46,445 bases of DNA from Aquificaceae bacterium (GCA_027014155.1 JALWEG010000019.1:1-46445); one strand, 5' to 3'. Positions 39,085-46,445 are shown, counted from the first letter of the stretch. Translations and numbers: made by a program. The notes: generated by a model not told the origin, from the letters alone.

Positions 39085-40127
39085 TTCTCCTGATTCTGAG
39101 CTTCGCGTGGTCCACCGAAAAGCTCTACGTGGTTCAGAGGGAGCGCTCTTCCCTTGCGGTGGTGCAGAACGGAAAGTTAGTCAAAACCGTAGAAAACCTC
39201 GGCAACCTGAATCACGCGACCCTGAAGTTCAGGGGGAGGTTCGCCTACATCATAAGCAGGGACGGTATCCTGTCCAAGATAGATACGGGGACCGACTCCC
39301 TCGTAAAGAAGGCCAAAGTGGGTAAGAGCGGTATAGGTTTTACCTTCTGCGGAGCCAAGGTGGCGGTAGCCAACTACGAGCCGGACACGGTGGTCCTTCT
39401 GAGCGAAGACCTGGACGTAGAGAAAGAGATAAAAACGGCCTCAAGGAACGTAGGGATAAAGTCTTGGAAGGGACTGCTCGTCTTCTCTTTAATGGACAGG
39501 GACTCGGTTTGGATGGTCAACTGCTCATCGGGAAAGGTAATCAAGAGAGTTGAGAAGGTCGGCAACATGCCCTTTGACGCTCTCCTTTCTGAAGGTAGAT
39601 ACATAGTCGGATTCTTTAAGGAAAGGGGTGTAGGGATACTTGATTTGGAAGGCTTCAGATACAAGAAGGTAAACTTTAAAGAAGGGGGACGGGAGATAAC
39701 CTTCAAGATACCCCACTTCGGCCTGTGGGGAGTTTGGAAGGATACCGCCTACATACCTTCCGTGGGCAGCAGGGAGATTAAGGTGGTGAATCTAAAGAGC
39801 TTCTCTTACCTGGGGAGCATAAAGCTGCCGGGACTGCCCGTCTTCGTCGCCGTGTCTCCGGAGGGAAAGTACTTAGCGGTGAACTACAGCGGGGATAAGG
39901 AGAACTACCTGAGCTTGGTGGATAGGGAGAGGGGCAAGGTGATAAGAACCTCTGAGCTGGGTAAGAGGATAATGCACTTCAGGTTCTCACCTGACGGCAG
40001 GTTCATATACCTGTCCTCTTACTACGAGAACCTTCTTAAGAAGGTCAGGGTGCCAGACCTTTCCGTGGTGGGAAAGGTGAGGGTCGCTACCCCTTCGGGG
40101 GTTTTTCTTTACAAGGGAGGTAACTGA
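39069..40127 (+). CDS. nirF: Haem d1 biosynthesis protein NirF
   Basis: A 352-residue exported protein with a d1-type propeller and no haem c motif. N-terminal signal peptide MLPILILLILSFAWS without a lipobox, so probably soluble periplasmic. Propeller blades are seen as repeated KLYVVQRERSSLAVV, VAVSPEGKYLAVNYSG and MHFRFSPDGRFIYLSS. NirF is needed late in d1 assembly and binds d1 precursors and NirN. ATG 39069 is chosen because the signal peptide starts there; the frame upstream overlaps nirJ and is not signal-like. A terminator-like hairpin sits in its last codons. Confidence 0.9.
   Translation: MLPILILLILSFAWSTEKLYVVQRERSSLAVVQNGKLVKTVENLGNLNHATLKFRGRFAYIISRDGILSKIDTGTDSLVKKAKVGKSGIGFTFCGAKVAVANYEPDTVVLLSEDLDVEKEIKTASRNVGIKSWKGLLVFSLMDRDSVWMVNCSSGKVIKRVEKVGNMPFDALLSEGRYIVGFFKERGVGILDLEGFRYKKVNFKEGGREITFKIPHFGLWGVWKDTAYIPSVGSREIKVVNLKSFSYLGSIKLPGLPVFVAVSPEGKYLAVNYSGDKENYLSLVDRERGKVIRTSELGKRIMHFRFSPDGRFIYLSSYYENLLKKVRVPDLSVVGKVRVATPSGVFLYKGGN
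40089..40110 (+). terminator. Intrinsic-terminator-like hairpin within the 3' end of nirF
   Basis: ACCCC (40089-40093), tetraloop TTCG, GGGGT (40098-40102), then TTTTCTTT to 40110: a UUCG-capped hairpin followed by a U-rich tract, all upstream of the nirE start (40130). It could partly terminate the nir transcript or act as a 3'-end stabiliser, setting lower expression of nirE-nirDL-tetR. Confidence 0.6.
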
Positions 40128-40129
40128 TT

Positions 40130-40906
40130 ATGGGAAAGGTTTACCTTGTTGGAGCTGGCCCCGGAGACGTAGAGCTCCTGACGGTCAAGGCGGTAAGGGT
40201 AATAACGAGCGCGAAAGTAATCCTCTACGACAGACTGGTCAACGAGAGCATACTGGAACTCGCTCCCAAAGACTGCAAGCTGGTTTACGTGGGCAAGAGC
40301 GACGGAAAACACACCCTGCCCCAAGAAGAGATAAACGCCCTCCTCGTGAAGTTCGCCTCTCTGTATCCGGTGGTAGTCAGGCTTAAAGGGGGGGACCCCT
40401 TCATCTTCGGCAGAGGCGCAGAGGAGGCACTCTACCTATCCGAAAGAGGCATAGAGTTTGAGGTGGTGCCCGGGGTCAGCTCCTTTTATGCGGTTCCCGC
40501 CTACGCCGGTATATCTATAACCTTCAGGAAGCTGTCCTCTTCCTTCGCCGTCGTTACGGGACACGAGGCTACCGGGAAGGAGAAGAGTATAGATTGGAAG
40601 GCATTTAAGGATATAGACACCGTGGTGGTGCTCATGGGGGTCAGAAACAGGAGCTTTATATGCAGAGAGCTGATATCGGCGGGTAGAGACCCGTCAGAAC
40701 CGGTGGCCTTCATAGAGAGGGGAACTACGCCCTCTCAGAGGGTAATAATCTCCAACCTGAGGGAGGTGGCTACCTCACCGCCGCAGGTGAACCCTCCCGC
40801 CGTAATGGTGATAGGCAAGGTGGTTGAGCTTCACCATCAACTAAGGGGACTCTTGGCCAACCTCAGGGAGCTTACCCAGAAGCAAAAGGGGGTTTTACAT
40901 GGATAG
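40130..40906 (+). CDS. nirE: Uroporphyrinogen-III C-methyltransferase
   Basis: A 258-residue SAM-dependent SUMT making precorrin-2, the entry step to sirohaem and haem d1. Seen: VGAGPGDVELLTVKAVR (6-22), VYVGKSDGKHTLPQEEIN, RLKGGDPFIFGRGAEEA (~84-100), VPGVSSFYAVPAYAGI and PAVMVIGKVV. There is no CysG dehydrogenase/ferrochelatase domain, so it is CobA/NirE type. GGGAGG lies upstream of ATG 40130. It overlaps nirDL by 8 bp, and that context supports the name nirE. Confidence 0.95.
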   Translation: MGKVYLVGAGPGDVELLTVKAVRVITSAKVILYDRLVNESILELAPKDCKLVYVGKSDGKHTLPQEEINALLVKFASLYPVVVRLKGGDPFIFGRGAEEALYLSERGIEFEVVPGVSSFYAVPAYAGISITFRKLSSSFAVVTGHEATGKEKSIDWKAFKDIDTVVVLMGVRNRSFICRELISAGRDPSEPVAFIERGTTPSQRVIISNLREVATSPPQVNPPAVMVIGKVVELHHQLRGLLANLRELTQKQKGVLHG

Positions 40907-41906
40907 GCTCTTGAAACTGCTTCAGGAAGACCTCCCTCTGGAGAAGGAACCCTTTGAAAGGCTCGCCCGCGACCTGGGCATATCTCAGGAGGAGATTCTC
41001 GGACGCATAAGGGAGTTAAAGGAAGAGAAGCTGTTGCGACAGATATCGCCCATATTTGATACCAGGAGAGCGGGATACGACTCCTCTTTGGTGGCCTTCA
41101 AAGTTCCCCGGGACTACATAGAGGAGGCGGCAGAGCTGGTAAACACGCACCCCGGGGTGAGCCACAACTACGAGAGGAATCACGAGTTCAACCTCTGGTT
41201 CACCTTGGCGGTGCCGCCGGACTCGGAGCTGGGACTTGAGGGCAGTGTGGAGCTGCTGGCAAAGGAGTGCAAAGCCGAGGATTGGGCCCTGCTCAGAACC
41301 GTTAAGACCTTCAAGATAGGCGTAAAGCTAAGCTACGAAAGCCTCTGGGACAGGGAAGAGGTAGAACCGCCGGCTCCCCACGAGCCACAGCCCGTTCCCC
41401 TTACGGATTTAGAAAGGAGGGTGATAAGGATAACCCAGAACGACCTACCCTTATCCACCAGACCCTTCTTGGAGCTTGAAAAGGGATTTGGCATCCCGGA
41501 GGAGGAGATTCTCAATGTGCTGAGGGACTTAAAAGATAAGGGAGTTATGAGGAGGTTCTCCGCGATTCTTCGCCATAGGAGAGCCGGATTTAAGGCCAAC
41601 GGAATGATAGTCTGGAGGGTGGAGAGAGAGCGCGTAGAGGAGGTAGGGAGGTATCTGGCCCGCTTTAAGGCCGTTTCTCACTGCTACGAGAGGACTACGA
41701 GAGGGGGCTGGAACTACAACCTCTTTTCCATGGTTCACGGTAGAGAGAAGGCCCAGGTAGACGAGTTCGCAGAGAAGGTTGCCGGAGAGCTAAGCGTAGA
41801 GGACTTCCAAATCCTCTACTCCCTGCGAGAGTTCAAGAAGAGGAGGATAAGGCTCTTTTCGGAGGAGTTTTATGAGTGGGAAAGCAGGCACCTATCGCTA
41901 TGTTAG
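40899..41906 (+). CDS. nirDL: Sirohaem decarboxylase, fused NirD-NirL
   Basis: A 335-residue protein made of two AsnC/Lrp-like halves (~1-160 and ~172-335), each with a winged HTH (EPFERLARDLGISQEEILGR; RPFLELEKGFGIPEEEILNV) and an RRISP/RRFSAI-type substrate region (LRQISPIFDTRRAGYDS; MRRFSAILRHRRAGFKA), plus His/Tyr motifs GVSHNYERNHEFNLWF and AVSHCYERTTRGGWNYNLF. It converts sirohaem to didecarboxysirohaem in d1 synthesis. A fused NirDL with this activity is known from Hydrogenobacter thermophilus; separate nirG/nirH genes are absent here, so one fusion may do the whole step. It overlaps the TetR gene by 35 bp. Confidence 0.94.
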   Translation: MDRLLKLLQEDLPLEKEPFERLARDLGISQEEILGRIRELKEEKLLRQISPIFDTRRAGYDSSLVAFKVPRDYIEEAAELVNTHPGVSHNYERNHEFNLWFTLAVPPDSELGLEGSVELLAKECKAEDWALLRTVKTFKIGVKLSYESLWDREEVEPPAPHEPQPVPLTDLERRVIRITQNDLPLSTRPFLELEKGFGIPEEEILNVLRDLKDKGVMRRFSAILRHRRAGFKANGMIVWRVERERVEEVGRYLARFKAVSHCYERTTRGGWNYNLFSMVHGREKAQVDEFAEKVAGELSVEDFQILYSLREFKKRRIRLFSEEFYEWESRHLSLC

Positions 41907-42486
41907 CACCAAAGAGCGCATAGACATGGCCGCTCTTCACCTCTTTGCCGAAAGGGGCTTTAAGGGAACTACCATAAAGGACATAGCCAAGGTGGTGGGA
42001 ATAACCGAGGGTGCCATATACAGACACTATAAAAGTAAGGAGGAGATAGTAGAGAACCTGATAGATAGGGTGATAAAGGACCTGGGTAAAAGGCTCAGCG
42101 ATGCCGTGGCAAAGGGCAAGAATCTGACAGAAAAGATAAAGCTCGCGGTGGACACCTTAATCACTTACGCCTTTGAGAAGCCCGACTGTTTCAGGTATCT
42201 GAACATATACCACCTCTTTAAAAAGTCCCCGAAGGATAAGGACAGGAGATTCCCCGGAAAGATTCTCATGGGTCTGTTCAAAGAAGCTTACCGAGCCGGA
42301 GTCATAGCAGTGAAGCCGGAGCTGGCTCTGTGTATAACCGTCGGGACCGTGGAAAGGCTATTCATCTTCAACGAGATAGGACTAATATCAAAGGGAGACA
42401 GGAGCTTTATGGGCGAGGTGGAGGATTCAATCCTTAGAGCCATAGGAATTAAAAATGGAGTTATTAGTAAAAATATCGCTTTATGA
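41872..42486 (+). CDS. TetR-family transcriptional regulator
   Basis: A 204-residue regulator. N-terminal TetR HTH: IDMAALHLFAERGFKGTTIK, then DIAKVVGITEGAIYRHYKSK (~18-57). The C-terminal ligand domain is helical and not assigned. ATG 41872 has GGAGGA upstream and lies 35 bp inside nirDL, so it is the last gene of the nir operon and likely autoregulates nir and/or the norC promoter that follows 116 bp downstream. TetR control differs from the usual FNR/DNR/NnrR control of denitrification. The ligand could be NO, nitrite, haem d1 or a precursor; nothing in the sequence decides. Confidence 0.88.
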   Translation: MSGKAGTYRYVSTKERIDMAALHLFAERGFKGTTIKDIAKVVGITEGAIYRHYKSKEEIVENLIDRVIKDLGKRLSDAVAKGKNLTEKIKLAVDTLITYAFEKPDCFRYLNIYHLFKKSPKDKDRRFPGKILMGLFKEAYRAGVIAVKPELALCITVGTVERLFIFNEIGLISKGDRSFMGEVEDSILRAIGIKNGVISKNIAL

Positions 42487-42519
42487 ATGTGTTATACTCT
42501 CTTTGACGGAACTTATTGA

Positions 42520-42560
42520 TAAGGCGTGGTTTTTATGCGATAAATTCCTATTGCCTGACG
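42520..42560 (+). promoter_or_regulatory. Candidate norC promoter region
   Basis: In the 116-bp gap before norC, TTGATA at about 42517-42522 is followed after 17 nt by GATAAA. A second TTGACG/TTGCCT pair of -35-like boxes also occurs. The assignment is tentative; AAGGAGGAGG directly precedes the norC ATG. No convincing FNR-type or sigma-54 site is seen. Confidence 0.3.
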
Positions 42561-42602
42561 TAAGTAAGCATTTATTTTTTAAGGATAAGGAGGAGGACTG
42601 CC

Positions 42603-43274
42603 ATGAATATAGGGTGGTTGGAGGTTACGGTCGCTGCTTTCGTTCTTACCGTTATCAGCGGTGCCTTTCTGGCACGAGGTCGGAACTGGCTTGAGCCGGG
42701 CTTTTGGAAGGGCTTCGCCATAGGCGGCTCGCTCGTGATGTTCATTCTCCTGTGGATTCTCACCTTTGACACCCTGAAGAAGATTTCCATGGGTTCCGAG
42801 AGGGTTCCATCGCCCACGGTAATCAACCATAAGATAGGCTACGAGTACAACGCCGACAGGAGAATGTACGTGCCCGTCATAGGAGAGGAAGAACCCTTCT
42901 TCGGCAAGAAGTGGAGCGAGAAGGAAGCCTACGAGCTAATCACCAAAGGCAAGCTGGTAATCCAGAGTAGGAACTGTATGGACTGCCACACCTTGCTGGG
43001 AAACGGAGCCTACTACGCGCCTGACCTGACCAAGGCTTGGTTAGACCCCAAGTGGGAGACCATGATTAAGCCCATGCTCAAGGTGGAGACCAGAGAGGAG
43101 GCCATAGCCAAGTGGCTCATGAACACGGACAAGTATCCCACCTGGACCAGGAAGATGCCCAACCTGGGCCTGAGCGAGGACGAGGCCAAGGCTGTGGTGG
43201 CGTATCTGAAATTCATGTCCGCCATAGATACCAACGGCTTTCCCGACCACTTTGGTAAGACGGCAAGCAATTAA
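42603..43274 (+). CDS. norC: Nitric oxide reductase, cytochrome c subunit
   Basis: A 223-residue membrane-anchored subunit that passes electrons to NorB. Seen: an N-terminal membrane helix (~8-25) and a second hydrophobic segment (~38-56), longer than the single anchor of proteobacterial NorC, then a periplasmic cytochrome c with NCMDCHTLLGNGAYYAPDL (~124-142) and Met in TRKMPNLGLS. Start ATG 42603 with AAGGAGGAGG upstream. It is followed by norB after 14 bp. Confidence 0.93.
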   Translation: MNIGWLEVTVAAFVLTVISGAFLARGRNWLEPGFWKGFAIGGSLVMFILLWILTFDTLKKISMGSERVPSPTVINHKIGYEYNADRRMYVPVIGEEEPFFGKKWSEKEAYELITKGKLVIQSRNCMDCHTLLGNGAYYAPDLTKAWLDPKWETMIKPMLKVETREEAIAKWLMNTDKYPTWTRKMPNLGLSEDEAKAVVAYLKFMSAIDTNGFPDHFGKTASN

Positions 43275-43288
43275 TAAGGAGGGTTGCT

Positions 43289-44695
43289 ATGGGTAAACTT
43301 TACGAGTCTCAGAAGTTGGCGCTGTGGTACTTCACGGTGGCCATAGTGCTGTTTGGAGCTCAGCTCCTGTTCGGTCTGCTCGCCGCGTACCAGTATCTAA
43401 ACCCCGACTTCCTTTATGGAGTTCTGGACTTCTCCATAAACAGGATGCTCCACATAAACGCCATGGTCGTCTGGCTCATAATGGGCTTCATCGGAGGCGT
43501 TTACTGGTTTCTCCCCATAGAGACCGGCAGGGAGGTGGTGGGCATAAAGCTGGGAAAGATAGCCTTCTTCGTACTGGTGGCGGCGGTCGCCGTAGTGGTC
43601 CTGGTTTACCTGCTGGTTCAGACGGGTAAGGGAGATTACTTTACCCTGTGGTTTATAACGGAGGGACGAGAGTACATAGAGGCACCACGATGGGCCGACT
43701 GGGGAATAGTTGCGGTGGTTCTCGTCTTTTACTTCAACGTGGTGGCTACAGCTTTCAAGTCCGGAAAGATAACGGGAATACTGGGCGTTCTGATGATAGA
43801 CCTGCTGGCTTTGGCGGGACTCTACCTTGCGGGAATGTACTTCACCCCCAACATATCCGTTGACCAGTTCTGGTGGTGGTGGGTCGTCCACCTGTGGGTT
43901 GAGGCCACCTGGGAGGTTCTGGTCGGTGTCCTGATGGCTTGGTCTCTCATGGCCGTTCTGGGAACACCCAGAAAGATAGTTGAGGCATGGCTCTATCTGG
44001 AGGTGTTCCTGGTCTTCGGAACGGGTATCCTCGGTCTCGGACACCACTACTTCTGGATTGGAACTCCCGAATACTGGCTCGGAATAGGTGGATTCTTCTC
44101 CGCACTTGAGCCCATACCTCTGGTGGCTATGGTGGTTCACGCCATATACGATGCCGGTTCCCACAAACTTAAGGCTGCCAACAAGCCAGCCCTGTTCTGG
44201 ATAATGGCTCAGGCCTTCGGTAATTTCGTAGGCGCAGGTATGTGGGGCTTTATGCACACTTTGCCCCAGATAAACCTTTACAGCCACGGAACCCAGATAA
44301 CCCCCGCACACGGACACTTAGCATTCTTTGGAGCATACGTGGCCGCCAACCTAACGCTCATGTACATAGCTATTCAGGGAGTTAGGGCACCCGAAGGACC
44401 CGCCTTGGACAGCAGAGCCTGGAAGCTTGCCTACGTGGGCTTTGCCATAACCATCTTCGGTATGGTGGGAGCGCTGACCGTTGCAGGATTTGCCCAGATA
44501 TTCGTAGAGAGAGCCGTGGGAGGAGCCACCTGGTCTGCGTACATAGCAGGTCAAGAGCACCCTTGGGTCAGGGAGCCTATGTATTGGAGGTTCGGTTTCG
44601 GAGTACTGTTCTTACTGTCCTACGTTATACTGGTCTATGATATGCTGACCATAGGCAAGAAGGCTGCAACCGTGACGGAGGTAAAACCGGCATGA
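43289..44695 (+). CDS. norB: Nitric oxide reductase, catalytic subunit
   Basis: A 468-residue integral-membrane haem-copper-family enzyme that reduces 2 NO to N2O. About 12 TM helices. Conserved ligands are visible: NRMLHINAMVVW (low-spin haem His), HLWVEATWEV (FeB His with the Glu of NorB), GLGHHYFWIG (two FeB His) and a late GHLAFFGAYVAANLTLMY (haem His). Length fits cNorB and, with NorC adjacent, excludes the quinol-dependent single-subunit type. It overlaps the next gene by 4 bp (ATGA). Confidence 0.96.
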   Translation: MGKLYESQKLALWYFTVAIVLFGAQLLFGLLAAYQYLNPDFLYGVLDFSINRMLHINAMVVWLIMGFIGGVYWFLPIETGREVVGIKLGKIAFFVLVAAVAVVVLVYLLVQTGKGDYFTLWFITEGREYIEAPRWADWGIVAVVLVFYFNVVATAFKSGKITGILGVLMIDLLALAGLYLAGMYFTPNISVDQFWWWWVVHLWVEATWEVLVGVLMAWSLMAVLGTPRKIVEAWLYLEVFLVFGTGILGLGHHYFWIGTPEYWLGIGGFFSALEPIPLVAMVVHAIYDAGSHKLKAANKPALFWIMAQAFGNFVGAGMWGFMHTLPQINLYSHGTQITPAHGHLAFFGAYVAANLTLMYIAIQGVRAPEGPALDSRAWKLAYVGFAITIFGMVGALTVAGFAQIFVERAVGGATWSAYIAGQEHPWVREPMYWRFGFGVLFLLSYVILVYDMLTIGKKAATVTEVKPA

Positions 44696-45030
44696 TACAG
44701 GGTGCTGAAATCCTCTACCTTATAGGAGCCGGACTCGTTTTTATAACCGGAGCGGGGCTTTACGCCCTGCTCTATGCTTACGGAAAGATTAAGGCAAACG
44801 TGCTTTTACAGAGAAGCTCTTACATATTTGCGGTTCTGATGCTCTTGGGCGTCTTTTACATAGTCCAGCATCCGGCCTTTGACACCTTCTGGAAGGGACT
44901 TCTTTTAGTATGCGGCTTTACCTACCTCTTTATCCCCAAGAGCATGCTCTGGGTGATGGAAAGGGTACACGCAAAGGAAGAGGAAGAAAGGAAGAAGGAA
45001 AAACACAACCCCTTCTACATGAACTACTGA
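44692..45030 (+). CDS. Small membrane protein coupled to norB
   Basis: A 112-residue protein with three hydrophobic helices (YLIGAGLVFITGAGLYALLYA, ~8-28; SYIFAVLMLLGVFYIVQ, ~43-59; GLLLVCGFTYLFIPKSML, ~68-85) and a highly charged tail (AKEEEERKKEKHNPFYMNY). ATGA overlap with norB shows that it is co-translated with NorCB, so it is probably an assembly or stability factor of the NO reductase, filling the slot of NorD/NorE/NorX-type genes elsewhere. I do not recognise it as any of these. Confidence 0.75.
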   Translation: MIQGAEILYLIGAGLVFITGAGLYALLYAYGKIKANVLLQRSSYIFAVLMLLGVFYIVQHPAFDTFWKGLLLVCGFTYLFIPKSMLWVMERVHAKEEEERKKEKHNPFYMNY

Positions 45031-45059
45031 TTGCTTAGGCGAGCTTAAGGAAGTATATT
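45031..45059 (+). promoter_or_regulatory. Complete promoter of the DUF2203 gene, leaderless type
   Basis: TTGCTT (45031-45036), exactly 17 nt, TATATT (45054-45059), then 6 nt to ATG 45066. No Shine-Dalgarno is present. The promoter starts at the first base after the norB-coupled gene. Confidence 0.6.
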
Positions 45060-45065
45060 TCTACC

Positions 45066-45455
45066 ATGAAGGTCTTTACCTTAGAAGAGGCAAGGGAACT
45101 GCTTGCCAAGATAAAGCCTCTGATTGAGGATATAAACGAGAAGCGTTCGGAGATGTACCAGCTCCACGGCTCTCTGGAAGAGCAGCAGGACCCTTTAGAG
45201 AAGATGTACATGAAGAGCCGTATGATGGAGCTGGAGAGCGACATAAAGAGAAACTTAGCGAGGATAGAGGAGCTGGGAGGCGTCATTAAGGGACTGGACC
45301 CCATACTGGTTGATTTCCTGTCTTACTCGGGCGGCAGATACGTGTGGCTCTGCTGGAAGGAGGACGAGGATACGATAATGTTCTGGCACGAGCTTGATGA
45401 CGGCTTTGCCGGCCGCAAGCCCATAGAGATTTTGGAAGAAACCGAGCTTATCTGA
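45066..45455 (+). CDS. DUF2203 family protein
   Basis: A 129-residue cytoplasmic protein: a helical N-terminal half (FTLEEARELLAKIKPLIEDI), a central helix ending ELGGVIKGLDPILVDFLSYS, and the family's C-terminal GRYVWLCWKEDEDTIMFWHE. Function is unknown for the family. The start follows a -10 box by 6 nt. It overlaps the convergent transglycosylase gene by 8 bp. Confidence 0.88.
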   Translation: MKVFTLEEARELLAKIKPLIEDINEKRSEMYQLHGSLEEQQDPLEKMYMKSRMMELESDIKRNLARIEELGGVIKGLDPILVDFLSYSGGRYVWLCWKEDEDTIMFWHELDDGFAGRKPIEILEETELI

Positions 45456-46445
45456 GCATCTCCGAATACACGTAGTAGTTGGCCAAAACCCTCTTGACGT
45501 ATTTCCTCGTCTGTGTGTAAGGGATAGTCTCTATAAACAGGAAGTCGTCTTCGTATTCTTTCCACCTCTTTACGTTCCCCTCTCCCGCATTGTAGGAGGC
45601 TATAACCCTGACCAAGTCTCCCTTCCAGAGTCTCTTCAGGTATCTCAGGTAGGCTACGCCGAGGGTGATGTTGGTCTCCGGACGGAAAACATCTCTTACA
45701 TCTTTTCCCAACCTCTTGGCCTGCCAATCCGCGGTGAAGGGCATGAGTTGCATCAGTCCCACCGCTCCCGACACCGAGACCGCCACCGGGTCAAACATAC
45801 TCTCCTGTCTCATGATGGCGTATATCAAGGCGGCATCTATGCCGAACTCTTCGGACAGCCTCTCTACTACGGACTTAAAGGGTATCGGATAGGCGACAGC
45901 TCTGTAAGTCTCCGAGCCGTAGCCGAACCTCTTTGCCGCTACCCGTATGGCTGTGTAAGGGTCTATCCGCGACAGCATAAGCACGTCCCCCTTGGTCAGC
46001 CTATCTTCCCAGAGCTTGACCTCTTTGCGCATGTAGTAAAGAAAACCCAAATCCTTTATCTTCTTAAACCTGTAAGATAGGACCGCTCTGTCCCGGAAAC
46101 TTAGCTGGGGTTTGACCGGCCTCCACACGGGCTCCGATAGAAACACCTTGGAAACCGTTCCGTAAAAGCCCCTATAACTGGCGGCTTTCCTGAGATGTGT
46201 TTCGGAAGCTCTGCCCAGCGCGGATAAGCTTTTGTAAACCCAGAAATGTCCCTGAGCCTTTTCCTTCGGGGAAGCGTAGCCTAAGGCTCTCTTGAACTTC
46301 TTTAAGGCTTTTGAGTACCTACCTCTTAAAAAGTCTATGAGTCCCAGATAAAAGAACTTTTCGTAGGAGTTCTTTGAAGACAGAAAGAGCCTGCGGCTCT
46401 TGCCGAGGTTTCCATCAAAGAAGTAAGCCTTTGCCAGTATAGGAA
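45448..46445 (-). CDS. slt: Soluble lytic murein transglycosylase, 5' end beyond the window
   Basis: An open frame of at least 332 residues; the start lies right of 46445, and the internal GTG at 46146 is not the start because the frame runs on without a stop (NSYEKFFYLGLIDFLRG, RYSKALKKFKRALGY). The upstream part is TPR-like helical repeats, as in the Slt70 superhelix. The catalytic domain has IYAIMRQESMFDPVAVSVSG (catalytic Glu in RQES), GLMQLMPFTA, NITLGVAYLRYL and VIASYNAGEGNVKRW. It cleaves peptidoglycan to 1,6-anhydromuropeptides in the periplasm. Confidence 0.92.
   Translation of the reverse strand, partial: PILAKAYFFDGNLGKSRRLFLSSKNSYEKFFYLGLIDFLRGRYSKALKKFKRALGYASPKEKAQGHFWVYKSLSALGRASETHLRKAASYRGFYGTVSKVFLSEPVWRPVKPQLSFRDRAVLSYRFKKIKDLGFLYYMRKEVKLWEDRLTKGDVLMLSRIDPYTAIRVAAKRFGYGSETYRAVAYPIPFKSVVERLSEEFGIDAALIYAIMRQESMFDPVAVSVSGAVGLMQLMPFTADWQAKRLGKDVRDVFRPETNITLGVAYLRYLKRLWKGDLVRVIASYNAGEGNVKRWKEYEDDFLFIETIPYTQTRKYVKRVLANYYVYSEMLR

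Noticed and set aside
42487-42602. Sigma-54 promoter before norC
   Set aside because: No GG-N10-GC spacing matching the -24/-12 consensus was found, and no NorR-type activator gene is nearby.
43397-44317. 306-codon minus-strand frame antisense to norB
   Set aside because: It is the mirror frame of a strongly conserved norB; composition is shadow-like (His/Tyr/Ser/Gln-rich) and no start signal is present.
1-46445. tRNA, rRNA, riboswitch, insertion sequence or replication origin
   Set aside because: No cloverleaf, T-loop consensus, rRNA core, known aptamer core, transposase or clustered DnaA boxes were recognised by eye; a covariance-model scan would be needed to exclude small RNAs other than the 6S RNA.

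Overview
The window looks like chromosome of a thermophilic bacterium of the Aquificaceae (Hydrogenobacter, Thermocrinis or Hydrogenivirga-like). This rests on gene content: a split leucyl-tRNA synthetase whose 289-residue beta subunit begins just before KMSKS, a DnaC-type helicase loader, a fused NirDL sirohaem decarboxylase in a cytochrome cd1 denitrification cluster, a lipoate ligase/DUF116 fusion protein, very tight gene packing and many overlapping convergent genes. Base composition by eye is close to 50% GC, with the first 2.5 kb more AT-rich. The species is not determined.

Left end (1-2480): the leader-distal end of a CRISPR array (eight 35-nt repeats, the last three decaying; no cas genes in view) runs directly into two tandem copies of a two-gene module (A-B, A'-B'). 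Each module has constant outer ends and a variable core that spans the A/B junction. The pattern is that of a toxin/immunity-like or otherwise co-diversifying pair. It ends on the 3' end of pyrB and is the most unusual part of the window.

2462-8183: pyrB (minus), then pheT, a clear 6S RNA, 5-formyltetrahydrofolate cyclo-ligase (fthC, with its Shine-Dalgarno locked in a perfect hairpin) and RNase Y. 8263-14246: a secreted small protein and a heavy-metal RND efflux operon (czcC-czcB-czcA), with a small membrane-protein gene on the opposite strand that appears to carry a one-base frameshift. 14251-17280: two membrane/coiled-coil hypotheticals, yebC and purB.

17273-28671 (mostly minus): a tandem pseudo-receiver protein, a membrane protein, pmbA, dnaC and pgsA; then chaN-like on plus; then recR, ebfC, a second CDP-alcohol phosphotransferase, an ABC permease plus membrane-fusion protein without an ATPase, mtaB and a TauE/SafE exporter. 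28672-34062: a hypothetical protein, an aminotransferase, a DUF523/TudS-like protein, the LplA-DUF116-CODH-like fusion, and leuS-beta on minus.

34195-45030 is a complete-looking denitrification island on plus: nirS, a NirN-like protein fused to an extra cytochrome c domain, a V4R-domain protein, nirJ, nirF, nirE, nirDL, a TetR regulator, then norC, norB and a small membrane protein. NirE makes precorrin-2 from uroporphyrinogen III, NirDL and NirJ act on later haem d1 intermediates, NirF and NirN act on d1 in the periplasm, NirS reduces nitrite to NO and NorCB reduces NO to N2O. Three short inverted repeats of the form C(n)-TTC-G(n) lie in the nirS promoter, the start of nirJ and the end of nirF. 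The right end holds a DUF2203 gene and a lytic transglycosylase cut by the window edge.

A recurring regulatory theme is that many first genes have a -10-like hexamer 6-12 nt before the start codon and no Shine-Dalgarno, while internal operon genes have strong Shine-Dalgarno sequences. This implies widespread leaderless transcription. I recognised no tRNA, rRNA, riboswitch, insertion sequence or replication origin. No stretch over 300 bases lacks a gene except 1-577, which is the CRISPR array.
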